Shown in pieces: positions 52,384 through 61,408 of a stretch of DNA of 64,000 nt. The notes beneath the pieces are model-generated. The model searched no databases. It saw only the letters and a list, made by a program, of their open reading frames with translations, and had not been told where the DNA came from. Source of the stretch: Thermocoleostomius sinensis A174. GTDB taxonomy: Bacteria > Cyanobacteriota > Cyanobacteriia > Elainellales > Elainellaceae. Made by a program: the position numbers and the translations under genes. The stretch is taken from positions 5,619,026-5,683,025 of the forward strand of contig NZ_CP113797.1 of NCBI RefSeq assembly GCF_026802175.1, given 5' to 3'. The stretch's first letter is position 1. Each line of letters opens with the position of its first letter.

Positions 52384-52521
52384 TTAATATCGGGGTTGGC
52401 GCTGTTGGGGAACGCCCTGTTTCATCATCACCACGACGATGAAATAAACGAGGGCATAGTATCCAATGAAGATGGCAGCAACGGCGAGGAGCGCTGCCCA
52501 GACATTTTCTAATACCAGCAT
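52384..52521 (-). CDS. Single-helix membrane micropeptide downstream of mgtA (45 aa)
   Basis: One membrane helix (about residues 7-32: ALLAVAAIFIGYYALVYFIV) and a short polar, basic tail. GGAG lies nine bases before the ATG at 52521. Tiny single-helix proteins that stabilise or regulate P-type ATPases are known (MgtS/MgtR with MgtA/B, KdpF with KdpB); this one sits directly after mgtA and may play a similar role, although it is not a sequence match that I can claim. Confidence 0.65.
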   Translation of the reverse strand: MLVLENVWAALLAVAAIFIGYYALVYFIVVVMMKQGVPQQRQPRY

Positions 52522-52662
52522 GGAACAAATCTCCAAATCATAAATGGGAATCGATCGAAACATCAAAAAAACAGGTAGGAATCCGAAGTAGGAAAGGTGC
52601 CAGCTACATTCGCTTCCTGAGTATTGCAGGCAGCCAGCACCAGCGAGAGGAGAGTCTTACCC

Positions 52663-55401
52663 CTATAACCACTTACCAAAGGTGCGGATATAGAACCCTT
52701 TGAGATATTGAGTCAGTAGACAATAGGAACCCAAGATCAACCACAGCCAGATAAAGTAACTGGCAGGTAGGGGAACCATGCCCAATCCCGCCCCGATTGG
52801 GGTAAAGGGCAGGATCATGCCCACAATGATGGCTGTTCCGGTTGAGAGCAACACGGGCAGCGAGGGCCAGCTTTGCAAAAAGGGAACGCGAGCCGTCCGC
52901 AACATATAGACCACCAAGGTTTGGGAAAGCAGCCCTTCCACAAACCAGCCTGAATTAAACAGTTGCACCTCATCTGGTGTGTTTGCACTAAAGACAAACC
53001 ACATGACGATGAAGGTGGCATAGTCAAAGATGGAGCTAATCGGGCCAATGAACAGCATGAACCGCCCGATGTTGGGTACATTCCACTTCTGGGGTTTGCG
53101 GAGAAAATCCTTATCCACGCTGTCGAAGGGAATCGTGGTTTGGGACAGGTCGTAGATTAGATTCTGGGTGAGTAGTTGAATCGGCTGCATGGGCAGGAAG
53201 GGCAGCACCGCACTCGACCCCATCACGCTGAAGACATTGCCAAAATTGGAACTGGCGGTCATGTTCAGATACTTGAGAATGTTGGCAAAGGTGCGCCGTC
53301 CTTCAATCACCCCTCGCTCTAGCACCATCAGGTTCTTTCCCAGCAGAATAATATCCGCCGATTCCTTGGCAATGTCTACGGCCGTATCCACAGAGATGCC
53401 TACATCCGCATCCCGCAGGGCTGCCGCATCGTTAATGCCATCGCCCATGTAGCCCACAGTGTGCCCTTGGTTCCGCAACAGACGAACAATGCGGGCTTTT
53501 TGCAGAGGAGAAACTTTGGCAAAGACTGTGGTGGTATCCAGTTGGGCTTTTAGTTCCTCATCGCTCATCCGCTCAATCTGGCTCCCTACTAGCACCCCCT
53601 GAACGTCTAGGTTCACCTCTTTGCAAACTTTGCGGGTGACAATGTCGTTGTCGCCAGTGATCACTTTCACAGCAACGCCATTGTCCTGGAGGGCGGCGAT
53701 CGCCTCAATGGCACTATCCTTGGGCGGGTCAAGGAAGGCCAGATAGCCCACCAGAATTAGGTCAACTTCATCCTGGGCGTTGTAGGTGGGAACCGTATCC
53801 AGGGGAATGGGGATTTCCTTATAGGCAACGGCAATTACCCGAAAACCATCTTCGTTCAGGCTTTGCGTCACCCGTTGCCCTTCCATCCGCACAAACTCAC
53901 TCATGGGCACAATTGCGCCCCGATATTTGGCATGGGAGCAAACGTTGAACAGTTCCTCCACCGCTCCTTTGCAAATCAGAATGTGCTTGCCCGCTGCCTG
54001 ACCAACCCGCGACTCTACCACCACCGACATCCGCCGCCGCACAAAGTCGAAGGGAATTTCATCGACCTTGGCATAGTTTTCCGCTGGTTTGAGTGCTGTC
54101 TTCAACTCCACATGCTCCAGCACCGCCACATCCAGCAAGTTTTTTAAGCCGGTTTGGTAGTAGCTATTCAAATAGCCATATTCCAGCGGTTGATTATCCT
54201 CGTAGCCGTGGATATCCACATGCCGTTCCAGGACGATTTTATCCAGCGTTAATGTACCGGTTTTGTCGGTGCAGAGAATATTCATTGCGCCAAAGTTTTG
54301 GATAGCATTGATACGCTTCACCACCACTTTTTGATTTGCCATGACGACTGCTCCCCGCGCTAGGTTTGCGGTCACAATCATGGGTAGCATTTCGGGGGTC
54401 AGCCCCACCGCAATGGACAGGGAAAACAGCAGCGCATCTAGAAAATTGCCTTTGGTAAGCAATTGAATCAAAAAGACGATTGGCACCATCACCGCCATGA
54501 AGGTAATCAACAGGTAGCTGACCCGGTTGACGCCTTTTTCAAAGCTGGTGAGAACCCGCTTACCGACAATGTTTTTTGCCAGAGAGCCGAAGTAGGTGCG
54601 ATCGCCTGTAGACACCACCACTGCCGTCGCTGCGCCGCTGACCACGTTAGTGCCCATAAAGCAGACAGTGGGAATATCTAGCGCACTCACCTGATCTTGA
54701 TTCATCTGTACATCTGCCCGCTTTTCCACCACACTGCCCAGAGTGTCATACTTTTCCACGGGCAGAGATTCACCCGTCAGCACCGCCTGGCTGACGAACA
54801 AATCCTTTGAGGTCAACAGTCGCACATCCGCCGGAATCATATCTCCGGCAGATAACGCCACCACATCGCCCGGAACCAACTCGCTCAGGGGAACCTCTCG
54901 GCGAGATCCGGGGGTGTCCAGGCGATCGCGGCGAATCACCGTTGCCGTCGTACTGACCAGTGCTTTCAGCTTTTCCGCCGCCTGGGTGGAGCGGTATTCC
55001 TGGAAAAACCGCAGGAAACCACTGACCAGCACCATGACAGATAAGATAGTCACCGCCGTCAGGTCTTTATCTTCTGGTTCAGCCAAGGCATAGTCTAGAA
55101 CATACGAAACAACCGCTAGCCCTATCAATACCCAGACAAAGGGATTGTTGAACGCCTTGAATAGTTGCGCGTACCAGGTTGGCGGCTTTTCGTGACTGAC
55201 TTCGTTTTTGCCATACCTTCGCAGGCGATCGCGGGCATCGGCTGCGGTCAAGCCTTTGCGGTTACTGTTGAGCGATCGCAACACTTGGTCTATGTTGTTG
55301 CCCGCTTCTTCTAAGGCACGTAGCGACAGTTTGGCGCTTTCCAGAGAGCGATCGCTGGCAGTAACTCGTCGCCGATTCGTTGGCGTTGGGGTATTTTGCA
55401 T
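52663..55401 (-). CDS. mgtA: Magnesium-translocating P-type ATPase
   Basis: 912 aa P3B-type ATPase importing Mg2+. A cation-ATPase N-terminal domain (about 45-105) precedes the actuator motif LTGESLPV, phosphorylation site CTDKTGTLTLDK (about 380), KGA(VEELF) nucleotide loop, TGDN, and hinge GYMGDGINDAAALRDADVGI. The late membrane part contains NLIYDLSQTTIPFD, typical of MgtA/MgtB. Length and domain order are normal. GAGAGG precedes the ATG at 55401. It is the second gene of the cluster, 60 bp after the 59-aa gene. Confidence 0.96.
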   Translation of the reverse strand: MQNTPTPTNRRRVTASDRSLESAKLSLRALEEAGNNIDQVLRSLNSNRKGLTAADARDRLRRYGKNEVSHEKPPTWYAQLFKAFNNPFVWVLIGLAVVSYVLDYALAEPEDKDLTAVTILSVMVLVSGFLRFFQEYRSTQAAEKLKALVSTTATVIRRDRLDTPGSRREVPLSELVPGDVVALSAGDMIPADVRLLTSKDLFVSQAVLTGESLPVEKYDTLGSVVEKRADVQMNQDQVSALDIPTVCFMGTNVVSGAATAVVVSTGDRTYFGSLAKNIVGKRVLTSFEKGVNRVSYLLITFMAVMVPIVFLIQLLTKGNFLDALLFSLSIAVGLTPEMLPMIVTANLARGAVVMANQKVVVKRINAIQNFGAMNILCTDKTGTLTLDKIVLERHVDIHGYEDNQPLEYGYLNSYYQTGLKNLLDVAVLEHVELKTALKPAENYAKVDEIPFDFVRRRMSVVVESRVGQAAGKHILICKGAVEELFNVCSHAKYRGAIVPMSEFVRMEGQRVTQSLNEDGFRVIAVAYKEIPIPLDTVPTYNAQDEVDLILVGYLAFLDPPKDSAIEAIAALQDNGVAVKVITGDNDIVTRKVCKEVNLDVQGVLVGSQIERMSDEELKAQLDTTTVFAKVSPLQKARIVRLLRNQGHTVGYMGDGINDAAALRDADVGISVDTAVDIAKESADIILLGKNLMVLERGVIEGRRTFANILKYLNMTASSNFGNVFSVMGSSAVLPFLPMQPIQLLTQNLIYDLSQTTIPFDSVDKDFLRKPQKWNVPNIGRFMLFIGPISSIFDYATFIVMWFVFSANTPDEVQLFNSGWFVEGLLSQTLVVYMLRTARVPFLQSWPSLPVLLSTGTAIIVGMILPFTPIGAGLGMVPLPASYFIWLWLILGSYCLLTQYLKGFYIRTFGKWL

Positions 55402-55461
55402 CGTTAGCCTCTCGCCGATGGGATTGATCGATGGGATTGATCTCAGAAAACTAGATTTCGA

Positions 55462-55641
55462 TTAGGTCGAAGGCAGCAGGCAAGGCTCACTGGGTTGTTC
55501 CTCCTGGACAGCTTTGCGAGTAGCCGCACGCTTCATCCAGCCATCAATCCAGCGCCCAAACAGCACTTTGAGAAACTGTCCGCAAACAATTGCCAGCACA
55601 TCATCAATATGATCGAGAACAAATTCAAACAGTACGAACAT
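55462..55641 (-). CDS. Small protein leading the mgtA cluster (59 aa)
   Basis: Starts at ATG 55641 after an almost perfect ribosome-binding site (AAGGAGG with eight bases spacing). The N-terminal 35 residues are hydrophobic and amphipathic with an acidic patch (FVLDHIDDVLAIVCGQFLKV), followed by a basic segment (KRAATRKAV) and a Pro-rich tail. It could be a membrane-associated regulator of MgtA or a translated leader. No homologous family is recognised. Confidence 0.65.
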   Translation of the reverse strand: MFVLFEFVLDHIDDVLAIVCGQFLKVLFGRWIDGWMKRAATRKAVQEEQPSEPCLLPST

Positions 55642-56114
55642 GACAATCACCTCCTTGGGCGGCTGAAACTTGCAATCTAAAGCTAATTTGTAGAGAAAAG
55701 CAGCACAATTTGAGGGACTAAACTTTCAACTTTAAAACATAGAAAGTCAGCCCGTTATAACACCGCAAATGGGTGATTTGAAACAGGAACAATACCAAAT
55801 TTTTCAATAGAAACTAGTCTGCTTTTGCTGGCTATCAAATAGCAAATAATTGATCCTTGCAAATCAATTTATTTGATTGCCGCGATCAATCATCAGCCGT
55901 TTAAATTACCGCAAACCAGAAGCTATTTCTATTCAACTTGATTTTGATCAGCACAACATCTTGTGAACTACTACAGTGAACCAAATGCCTACTGTCAGTT
56001 CAACTCGAAATGCTCATCTGCTATCGAGGTAGGGATCTAAAGTCTTTAATCGTTCATCTCCTTTATCAGTACAATCGCCGTGTCCAGCGGCGATCAGGAA
56101 ATGAACCTGGGACT
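55642..56114. other. Upstream region of the magnesium cluster
   Basis: No gene. This AT-rich stretch should contain the promoter and leader of the minus-strand unit. I looked for the conserved blocks of the Mg2+-sensing M-box (ykoK) leader and did not see them; another type of Mg2+ control remains possible. Confidence 0.5.
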
Positions 56115-56264
56115 CTAAGCCAGAGTCACGTCGGACAGATTCATCAAAACGATCGCCCCCAGACCACGCGCCGGATGAGGGTCAGAATCTTTGTCAGAGA
56201 CTTGATCAGACATCAGAGTTTCTTGAGTTGTTGCAACGCTGCAACTACTGCCAGAAGCCTCCAT
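56115..56264 (-). CDS. Possible micropeptide with strong ribosome-binding site (49 aa)
   Basis: ATG at 56264 is preceded by AAGGAG at seven bases. The peptide begins MEASGSSCSVATTQETLMSD, is polar in the first two thirds and ends with GLGAIVLMNLSDVTLA. No family is recognised. The ribosome-binding site is the main support. Confidence 0.4.
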   Translation of the reverse strand: MEASGSSCSVATTQETLMSDQVSDKDSDPHPARGLGAIVLMNLSDVTLA

Positions 56265-56775
56265 TAATGAACTCCTTAAAACAATGAGAGAATAATGAGT
56301 AAACAATTAAATTGCGATGCTGTCATCGCCGTTTACAACTATAGCCTTAGAACTTTTTTTATGTCAACCAATTTAATCCTAATCAATGCGAATAATGTGA
56401 AAACATGAATAACAGAAATTTTGTTCAAAAAACCTCAAAAAATTGCTTAGGGAGGGTGTTAAGGTACAAGTCACCTTTGTACTCTCGTCTAAATCTTTCT
56501 CCCAAAACAGGAGAGGAACATTGAAGCCTTTCTTCCCTGTTCTCACACATAGGAGTAGGGATTGGGAGATGAGGGCAAATTAACTGATAACCCTCGATGA
56601 CCCTCACTCTAAATCCCCCTCCTAGAGCCGGAGAGGGACGTTGAAGACTATTCGATCGCTTCGACTGCCCGTCCCCTCTTGTGGAAGCAGGCGTTTACCT
56701 TGAATGACATACGGAAAAAGGTCGAGAGGAACGCTGATTATCCTTTCGCCTTTTCCCTCATCTTTCACAGATGCT
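56265..56775. other. Intergenic region with duplicated element
   Basis: No gene seen. Two 39-base related copies (56488-56526 and 56608-56646) of a CTAAATC...GAGAGG.AC.TTGAAG element lie 120 bases apart. Part of it is downstream of the minus-strand NTRC gene. Confidence 0.55.
56488..56646. repeat. Two copies of a 39-bp element, 120 bp apart
   Basis: Both copies start TCTAAATC and end ACATTGAAG/ACGTTGAAG, with an internal CTCC...GGAGAGG hairpin-like core. Related elements are common in cyanobacterial spacers. Confidence 0.7.
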
Positions 56776-58176
56776 CTACAACGCAACTGGAGTGGCTACA
56801 TGCTCTTCAATCATCTGGCGATACTGGCTCTTGGGCTTCACGCCTTTCATCTCGCCAACTAGGGCCTTGTTTTTAAAGAACTGAATGGTAGGAGTTCCAA
56901 CCACGCCAGCCGATTCGGCAATTTCTGGATCTTCGGTGATGTCGATTTCCACATAGTGGACGCGATCGGCAAACTCATTCACCACTTTCTCTAGAATGGG
57001 CTTCAGTGTATGACAGGGACCACAGGTAGGAGAGGCATATTTGACGATGATCAGGCGATCGCTTTCGTGATAAAGCTTGCGCAAGGCATAGCCACCTGCA
57101 TGATGAGTACGAGCGATGTCAAATTCGGCCACTTGTTCCTGCTCGGTTTTGCGCTGAGGCTCGACAGTCGGTCGTTCAGACGCCTCAGTTTGATGGAATT
57201 CTTGCAGTAGTCCGTTTGAAGACAGCCAACGCTCGGCTAACATGGCCGCCATACAGCCTGTTCCTGCGGCTGTAATCGCCTGACGAAACTCATGATCTTG
57301 GACATCGCCAGCGGCATAGACACCTTCAACATTTGTTTCCACGTGGTTGCGCGTCACCACATAGCCAACATCATCCAATTCAATTTGTCCTTTGAACAGA
57401 GACGTGTTGGGGGTGTGACCGATCGCATAGAATAGCCCCTTTGCTGGCAAGTCAGCTTCTTCCCCTGTTCGTACATTTTTGATTCTGACGCCCGTCATCC
57501 GATCGTTCTCGCCAAATACATCGACGGCTTCAGTGTTCCAGTGCACCGTAATTTTGGGATTTTTCAAGACGCGATCTTGCATGGCCTTGCTGGCGCGCAT
57601 TTTTTCACCCCGCACCAACATATGGACGTGAGAGCCGTATTTCGTTAGATAAACCGCTTCTTCGGCTGCCGAGTCGCCTCCGCCAATTACCGCCAGATCT
57701 ACATTTCGGAAAATGGGGGTAGCTCCATCACAGATGGCACAGGCGGAAATCCCTCGACTCCAAAACTGTTTCTCACAGGGCAAGCCCAACCGCTTAGCCG
57801 TAGCTCCGGTGGCAATGATGATACTGTGGGTCCGCACTTCGCGTTCGTCCGATCGAACCACAAACGGGCGTTGGCTCAGATCTACGTGCGTCACGTCCTC
57901 GGTAACAAGCTCGGCTCCCCAGCGCAAGGCCTGCGCCTTCATTTGATCCATCAAGTTTGGTCCGGTGATGCCGTCTGGAAACCCGGGAAAGTTTTCTACC
58001 TCCGTCGTGGTCATCAATTGCCCACCCGGTAGCCCTCCCGCCTGAAAGCCCTCAAACACAAACGGCTTCAGGTTTGCGCGTGCCGCATAAATCGCAGCGG
58101 TATAGCCTGCCGGGCCAGAACCGATAATGACAACGTTCTCTACCGTTGGGTTTGTCATAGCTGTAGATAAACTCAT
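56776..58176 (-). CDS. NADPH-thioredoxin reductase fused to thioredoxin (NTRC)
   Basis: 466 aa. An FAD domain ([19 protein letters not shown]) and an NADPH domain ([17 protein letters not shown]) flank the reductase dithiol CAIC (about 146-149); a C-terminal thioredoxin domain carries [13 protein letters not shown] (about 385). NTRC transfers electrons from NADPH to 2-Cys peroxiredoxins and other targets, and is typical of cyanobacteria and chloroplasts. The start may be 58176 or the ATG at 58158. A second thioredoxin-type gene lies 136 bp upstream on the same strand. Confidence 0.97.
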   Translation of the reverse strand: MSLSTAMTNPTVENVVIIGSGPAGYTAAIYAARANLKPFVFEGFQAGGLPGGQLMTTTEVENFPGFPDGITGPNLMDQMKAQALRWGAELVTEDVTHVDLSQRPFVVRSDEREVRTHSIIIATGATAKRLGLPCEKQFWSRGISACAICDGATPIFRNVDLAVIGGGDSAAEEAVYLTKYGSHVHMLVRGEKMRASKAMQDRVLKNPKITVHWNTEAVDVFGENDRMTGVRIKNVRTGEEADLPAKGLFYAIGHTPNTSLFKGQIELDDVGYVVTRNHVETNVEGVYAAGDVQDHEFRQAITAAGTGCMAAMLAERWLSSNGLLQEFHQTEASERPTVEPQRKTEQEQVAEFDIARTHHAGGYALRKLYHESDRLIIVKYASPTCGPCHTLKPILEKVVNEFADRVHYVEIDITEDPEIAESAGVVGTPTIQFFKNKALVGEMKGVKPKSQYRQMIEEHVATPVAL

Positions 58177-58312
58177 AACGACTACGCTTAATATAGCTTA
58201 TCATACTTTCATTCCATTCCATCAGCAAATTTTCGATGGGGCGAGTTTACCAGTCGGTTGAATCACGGCAGTTTACTTCAGCAGTTTTAATCGATCGTCC
58301 TACATTGCTGAT

Positions 58313-59131
58313 TTAGTAAAGTGTCAGAGTCAATTGTTTACGATAGTGTTTGGTTAATGGATGATCATCTCCCAGCAGCGTGAAGATCAAAAGCATGGTT
58401 TTGCGAGCACCATCACCTCGGTAGGTTCGATCGGTACTAACAATTGCCAACAGCCCTTGTAACGCCATTTCGTAGTCTTCTGCCACTATCTGTTCAATAG
58501 CTGCAAAAAAGGCAGGGTCTAACTCGTGCTCCGGTGGTTTTTCGCTTTCTAACGTCAGTTGAATTAAGTGCCCCAATGCTTCGGCTTGGGCATAAAATTC
58601 TCGTTCGTTTGGTTCAATGGACGCTAATAACCCTTCAGCGGCGGCTAGCTCATCCTGCTGAATCAAAAACTTGGCATAGGCAATCGCAATTTTGCGATCA
58701 TGCGGATGTTGTTCCAACAACTGAGCAAACACCGCCTTAATTTTCTGACGATCGCCCGTTGCTAGAACGGCCCTGGCGGCTTCAAGCCCCAGGTCTGCTT
58801 TAGATTTCAGATTCAGCCTCGATAACAGTTCCCGCAATTGAGGCTCTGGTAGCACGCCTACAAAGCCGGAATACATTTGCCCCTGATGCACAACGCGGAC
58901 ATCGGGTACGCCCTCGACATGATAGATACTGGCTAAATCGGGATTGCGATCGATATCAACCTTGGCAAGAACGAAATCGTATTCTGTCACCAGTTTTTCC
59001 AGCATGGGCTTTAACATTTGACATGGCCCACACCATTGCGCATAAAAATCTACCAACACAGGTCGTTGATGCGATGCTTCCACAACATCGGTCATAAAGT
59101 TGCTGCGATCGACTTCTACAGAACTGCCCAT
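58313..59131 (-). CDS. Thioredoxin-TPR protein (CnoX/YbbN-like)
   Basis: 272 aa. An N-terminal thioredoxin domain with intact WCGPC active site (YAQWCGPCQMLKPMLEK, about residue 33) is fused to a C-terminal TPR-like helical region (LLEQHPHDRKIAIAYAKFLI, DPAFFAAIEQIVAEDYEMAL). E. coli CnoX lacks the second Cys and acts as a chaperone; here both Cys are present, so redox activity is expected. GGGAGGT precedes the ATG. It lies 5' to NTRC on the same strand, so the pair may be functionally linked. Confidence 0.93.
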   Translation of the reverse strand: MGSSVEVDRSNFMTDVVEASHQRPVLVDFYAQWCGPCQMLKPMLEKLVTEYDFVLAKVDIDRNPDLASIYHVEGVPDVRVVHQGQMYSGFVGVLPEPQLRELLSRLNLKSKADLGLEAARAVLATGDRQKIKAVFAQLLEQHPHDRKIAIAYAKFLIQQDELAAAEGLLASIEPNEREFYAQAEALGHLIQLTLESEKPPEHELDPAFFAAIEQIVAEDYEMALQGLLAIVSTDRTYRGDGARKTMLLIFTLLGDDHPLTKHYRKQLTLTLY

Positions 59132-59294
59132 CTATGTGACCTCCCGTGGCAACACTAGTTTTTAGTGTAGTGTGCAGGTTTAACCGCCGGGTGCATCCAT
59201 TGCCATGAATTAATCCGGAGAAGTTCATCCTCTCGGCATTGACCAGAAAACTCAGAGAAAAACTTGATCTCTTAAGAAATTTGAAAGCCTTTTT

Positions 59295-59308
59295 GTATAT
59301 TCGAATAC
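59295..59308 (+). promoter_or_regulatory. NtcA-binding site of glnA
   Basis: GTA-N8-TAC in perfect form: GTA at 59295, TAC at 59306, inside an extended palindrome (TTGTATATTCGAATACAA). The spacing to the -10 box is 22 bases, as in class II NtcA-activated promoters. Confidence 0.9.
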
Positions 59309-59330
59309 AAAACGTCGTCGAGCGTGTTTC

Positions 59331-59336
59331 TACGAT
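59331..59336 (+). promoter_or_regulatory. -10 box of glnA promoter
   Basis: TACGAT fits TAN3T and lies 22 bases after the NtcA palindrome. Confidence 0.75.
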
Positions 59337-59557
59337 GATTCAGATGTGTCAAGATCCGGTTCATTCACTTCTATATGGCGCATTCTTACCTAACTGGAAT
59401 CCTTGTTACTTTCCGGTGACAGCGAGCCTGGGAAGATGTCTTATACAAACGCGCTTGAAATTCATACGCTGTAATTGAACCGACACATTTTTCTTGTCCT
59501 TTTTTGTCCTTAACAGACTTCAATTAGCAGATAGCTCAGACGATCAAGGAGTTGTTC

Positions 59558-60979
59558 ATGGCTCAGACCCCGCAAGACGTTTTGAACTGGATTAAAAACG
59601 ATGGCATTGAACTGATTGACCTCAAGTTCATTGACCTACCTGGAATTTGGCAACACTTAACGGTTTGTGCTAACCAAATTGATGAAAGCAGCTTCACCAA
59701 TGGTGTGGCCTTTGATGGCTCCAGCATTCGGGGTTGGAAGGCCATCAATGAATCGGACATGACGATGGTGCTTGATCCAACGACGGCTTGGATCGATCCC
59801 TTCATGGCAACTCCCACCCTCAGCGTTATTTGTAGTATCAAAGAACCTCGGACGGGCGAATGGTATTCCCGCTGTCCACGTGTTATTGCTCAAAAAGCTG
59901 TGGATTATCTGACCGTAACGGGCATTGGTGACACCGCTTTCTTTGGTCCTGAAGCTGAATTCTTCATCTTTGATGATGTCCGCTTTGACCAAAATCAGCA
60001 CGAAGGCTACTATCACGTTGATTCGATCGAAGGTCGCTGGAACTCGGGTAAGGTTTATCCGGAAGGTAATCTGGGCTACAAGCCTCGCTATAAAGAAGGG
60101 TATTTTCCCGTTGCTCCCACAGACACCTCGCAGGATATGCGATCGGAAATGTTGCTGACGATGGGTAAAGTTGGCGTGCCGATCGAGAAGCACCACCACG
60201 AGGTCGCAACGGGTGGACAGTGCGAACTGGGAATTCGCTTCGACACCCTGGTAAAATCCGCTGACAACTTGATGATTTACAAGTACTGCATCAAGAATGT
60301 AGCGCGCAAGTACGGTAAAACTGTAACCTTCATGCCCAAGCCTGTGTTTAATGACAATGGTTCTGGGATGCACACTCACCAATCTATCTGGAAGGATGGT
60401 CAGCCCTTGTTTGGTGGAGACGGTTACGCTGGACTAAGCCAGATGGCACTTTGGTACATTGGCGGCATTCTAAAGCATGCTCCAGCTCTGCTTGCTTTCA
60501 CTAACCCTACAACCAACTCCTACAAACGCTTGGTTCCAGGGTTCGAGGCTCCGGTGAACTTGGCCTACTCTCAGGGCAACCGATCGGCTTCTGTACGGAT
60601 TCCCCTATCGGGTGACAGCCCCAAGGCCAAGCGTCTAGAGTTCCGTTGTCCTGATGCAACCTCAAATCCCTATCTCGCATTTGCTGCAATGCTCTGCGCA
60701 GGGATTGATGGCATCAAGAACCAGATCGATCCAGGTGAACCGCTTGATGTCGATATTTATGACCTCAGCCCTGAAGAATTGGCCAAGATTCCGTCTACGC
60801 CAGGTTCGTTAGAAGATGCGCTGGAGTGCTTAGAAAAGGATCACGACTTCTTAACGACGGGCGGTGTCTTCACGGAAGACTTGATCAATACCTGGATTCA
60901 ATACAAGCTGGACAACGAAGTCAACCCCATGCGGCTGCGTCCGCACCCTTACGAATTCGCCCTCTACTACGATTGCTAA
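59558..60979 (+). CDS. glnA: Glutamine synthetase type I
   Basis: 473 aa dodecameric enzyme that makes glutamine from glutamate and ammonia, the entry point of nitrogen assimilation. Landmarks: [25 protein letters not shown] (metal ligands), [39 protein letters not shown] and [14 protein letters not shown]. The adenylylation-loop region reads [13 protein letters not shown]; cyanobacterial enzymes are usually controlled by small inactivating factors instead. No gifA/gifB gene is in view. The ATG at 59558 gives the standard [13 protein letters not shown] start. Confidence 0.99.
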   Translation: MAQTPQDVLNWIKNDGIELIDLKFIDLPGIWQHLTVCANQIDESSFTNGVAFDGSSIRGWKAINESDMTMVLDPTTAWIDPFMATPTLSVICSIKEPRTGEWYSRCPRVIAQKAVDYLTVTGIGDTAFFGPEAEFFIFDDVRFDQNQHEGYYHVDSIEGRWNSGKVYPEGNLGYKPRYKEGYFPVAPTDTSQDMRSEMLLTMGKVGVPIEKHHHEVATGGQCELGIRFDTLVKSADNLMIYKYCIKNVARKYGKTVTFMPKPVFNDNGSGMHTHQSIWKDGQPLFGGDGYAGLSQMALWYIGGILKHAPALLAFTNPTTNSYKRLVPGFEAPVNLAYSQGNRSASVRIPLSGDSPKAKRLEFRCPDATSNPYLAFAAMLCAGIDGIKNQIDPGEPLDVDIYDLSPEELAKIPSTPGSLEDALECLEKDHDFLTTGGVFTEDLINTWIQYKLDNEVNPMRLRPHPYEFALYYDC

Positions 60980-61010
60980 CTTGTAGGCTAGCGGATGACA
61001 ACGGAAGGAC

Positions 61011-61094
61011 ACTCCAAGTCCAACACGCTCTAATAGGAAACGAATCCACGAAATACTTTCACGGTTCGGTCTACAGCTACAGATGACTTGGAGT
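61011..61094. other. 10-bp perfect inverted repeat downstream of glnA
   Basis: ACTCCAAGTC and GACTTGGAGT are separated by 64 bases, so the glnA 3' UTR can fold into a long-range stem before the terminator. It could protect the mRNA end or belong to a small RNA; neither is shown. Confidence 0.55.
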
Positions 61095-61117
61095 TTCAAG
61101 GATTCAGGATTAATGGT

Positions 61118-61143
61118 GAGGCACGATTGGGTGCCTCTTTTTT
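61118..61143 (+). terminator. Intrinsic terminator of glnA
   Basis: GAGGCAC, six-base loop, GTGCCTC followed by TTTTTT. Confidence 0.92.
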
Positions 61144-61369
61144 GTGTTAATTGTTGGTGGGTAGGGAATGGGAGTCGGGAATGGAGATGTTGTTCATTGA
61201 ATGTTCGAATTCTTTGAAGGTGAAGTTATAACAGAAACTTTATCCGATTCATTCTTTTTTATGTTCGTATAGATGTTACTAGTCGTTTCTTTCCTAGTCT
61301 CGATCGCATCGCATCTTGATTCAGCGAGTTGGAATTGATGGGGAGTTTGACGATGGAAGGACAATTCAT

Positions 61370-61397
61370 ATTTGGTAAGCAACATTTGGTAAGCAAC
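61370..61397. repeat. 14-bp perfect tandem duplication
   Basis: ATTTGGTAAGCAAC twice in succession, just past the stop of the methylase gene on the other strand. Confidence 0.9.
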
Positions 61398-61408
61398 TAG
61401 GTCCTTTT

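Larger units (their letters stand above)
59132..59557 (+). promoter_or_regulatory. glnA upstream region with leader
   Basis: No gene. It holds the NtcA site and a -10 box, followed by a predicted leader of about 215 nt. I looked for the conserved glnA-RNA (glutamine riboswitch) core and did not find it. AAGGA lies seven bases before the glnA ATG. Confidence 0.65.
60980..61408. other. Region after glnA: inverted repeat and terminator
   Basis: No gene seen. An inverted repeat (ACTCCAAGTC at 61011-61020, GACTTGGAGT at 61085-61094) is followed by an intrinsic terminator at 61118-61143 and, further on, a 14-bp tandem duplication (61370-61397). Confidence 0.6.

Noticed and set aside
55642-56000. 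M-box (ykoK) magnesium riboswitch ahead of the mgtA cluster
   Set aside because: None of the conserved blocks of the M-box could be seen on the minus strand.
59342-59557. Glutamine riboswitch (glnA RNA) in the glnA leader
   Set aside because: The conserved core blocks of that motif could not be found by eye; only the NtcA promoter is supported.
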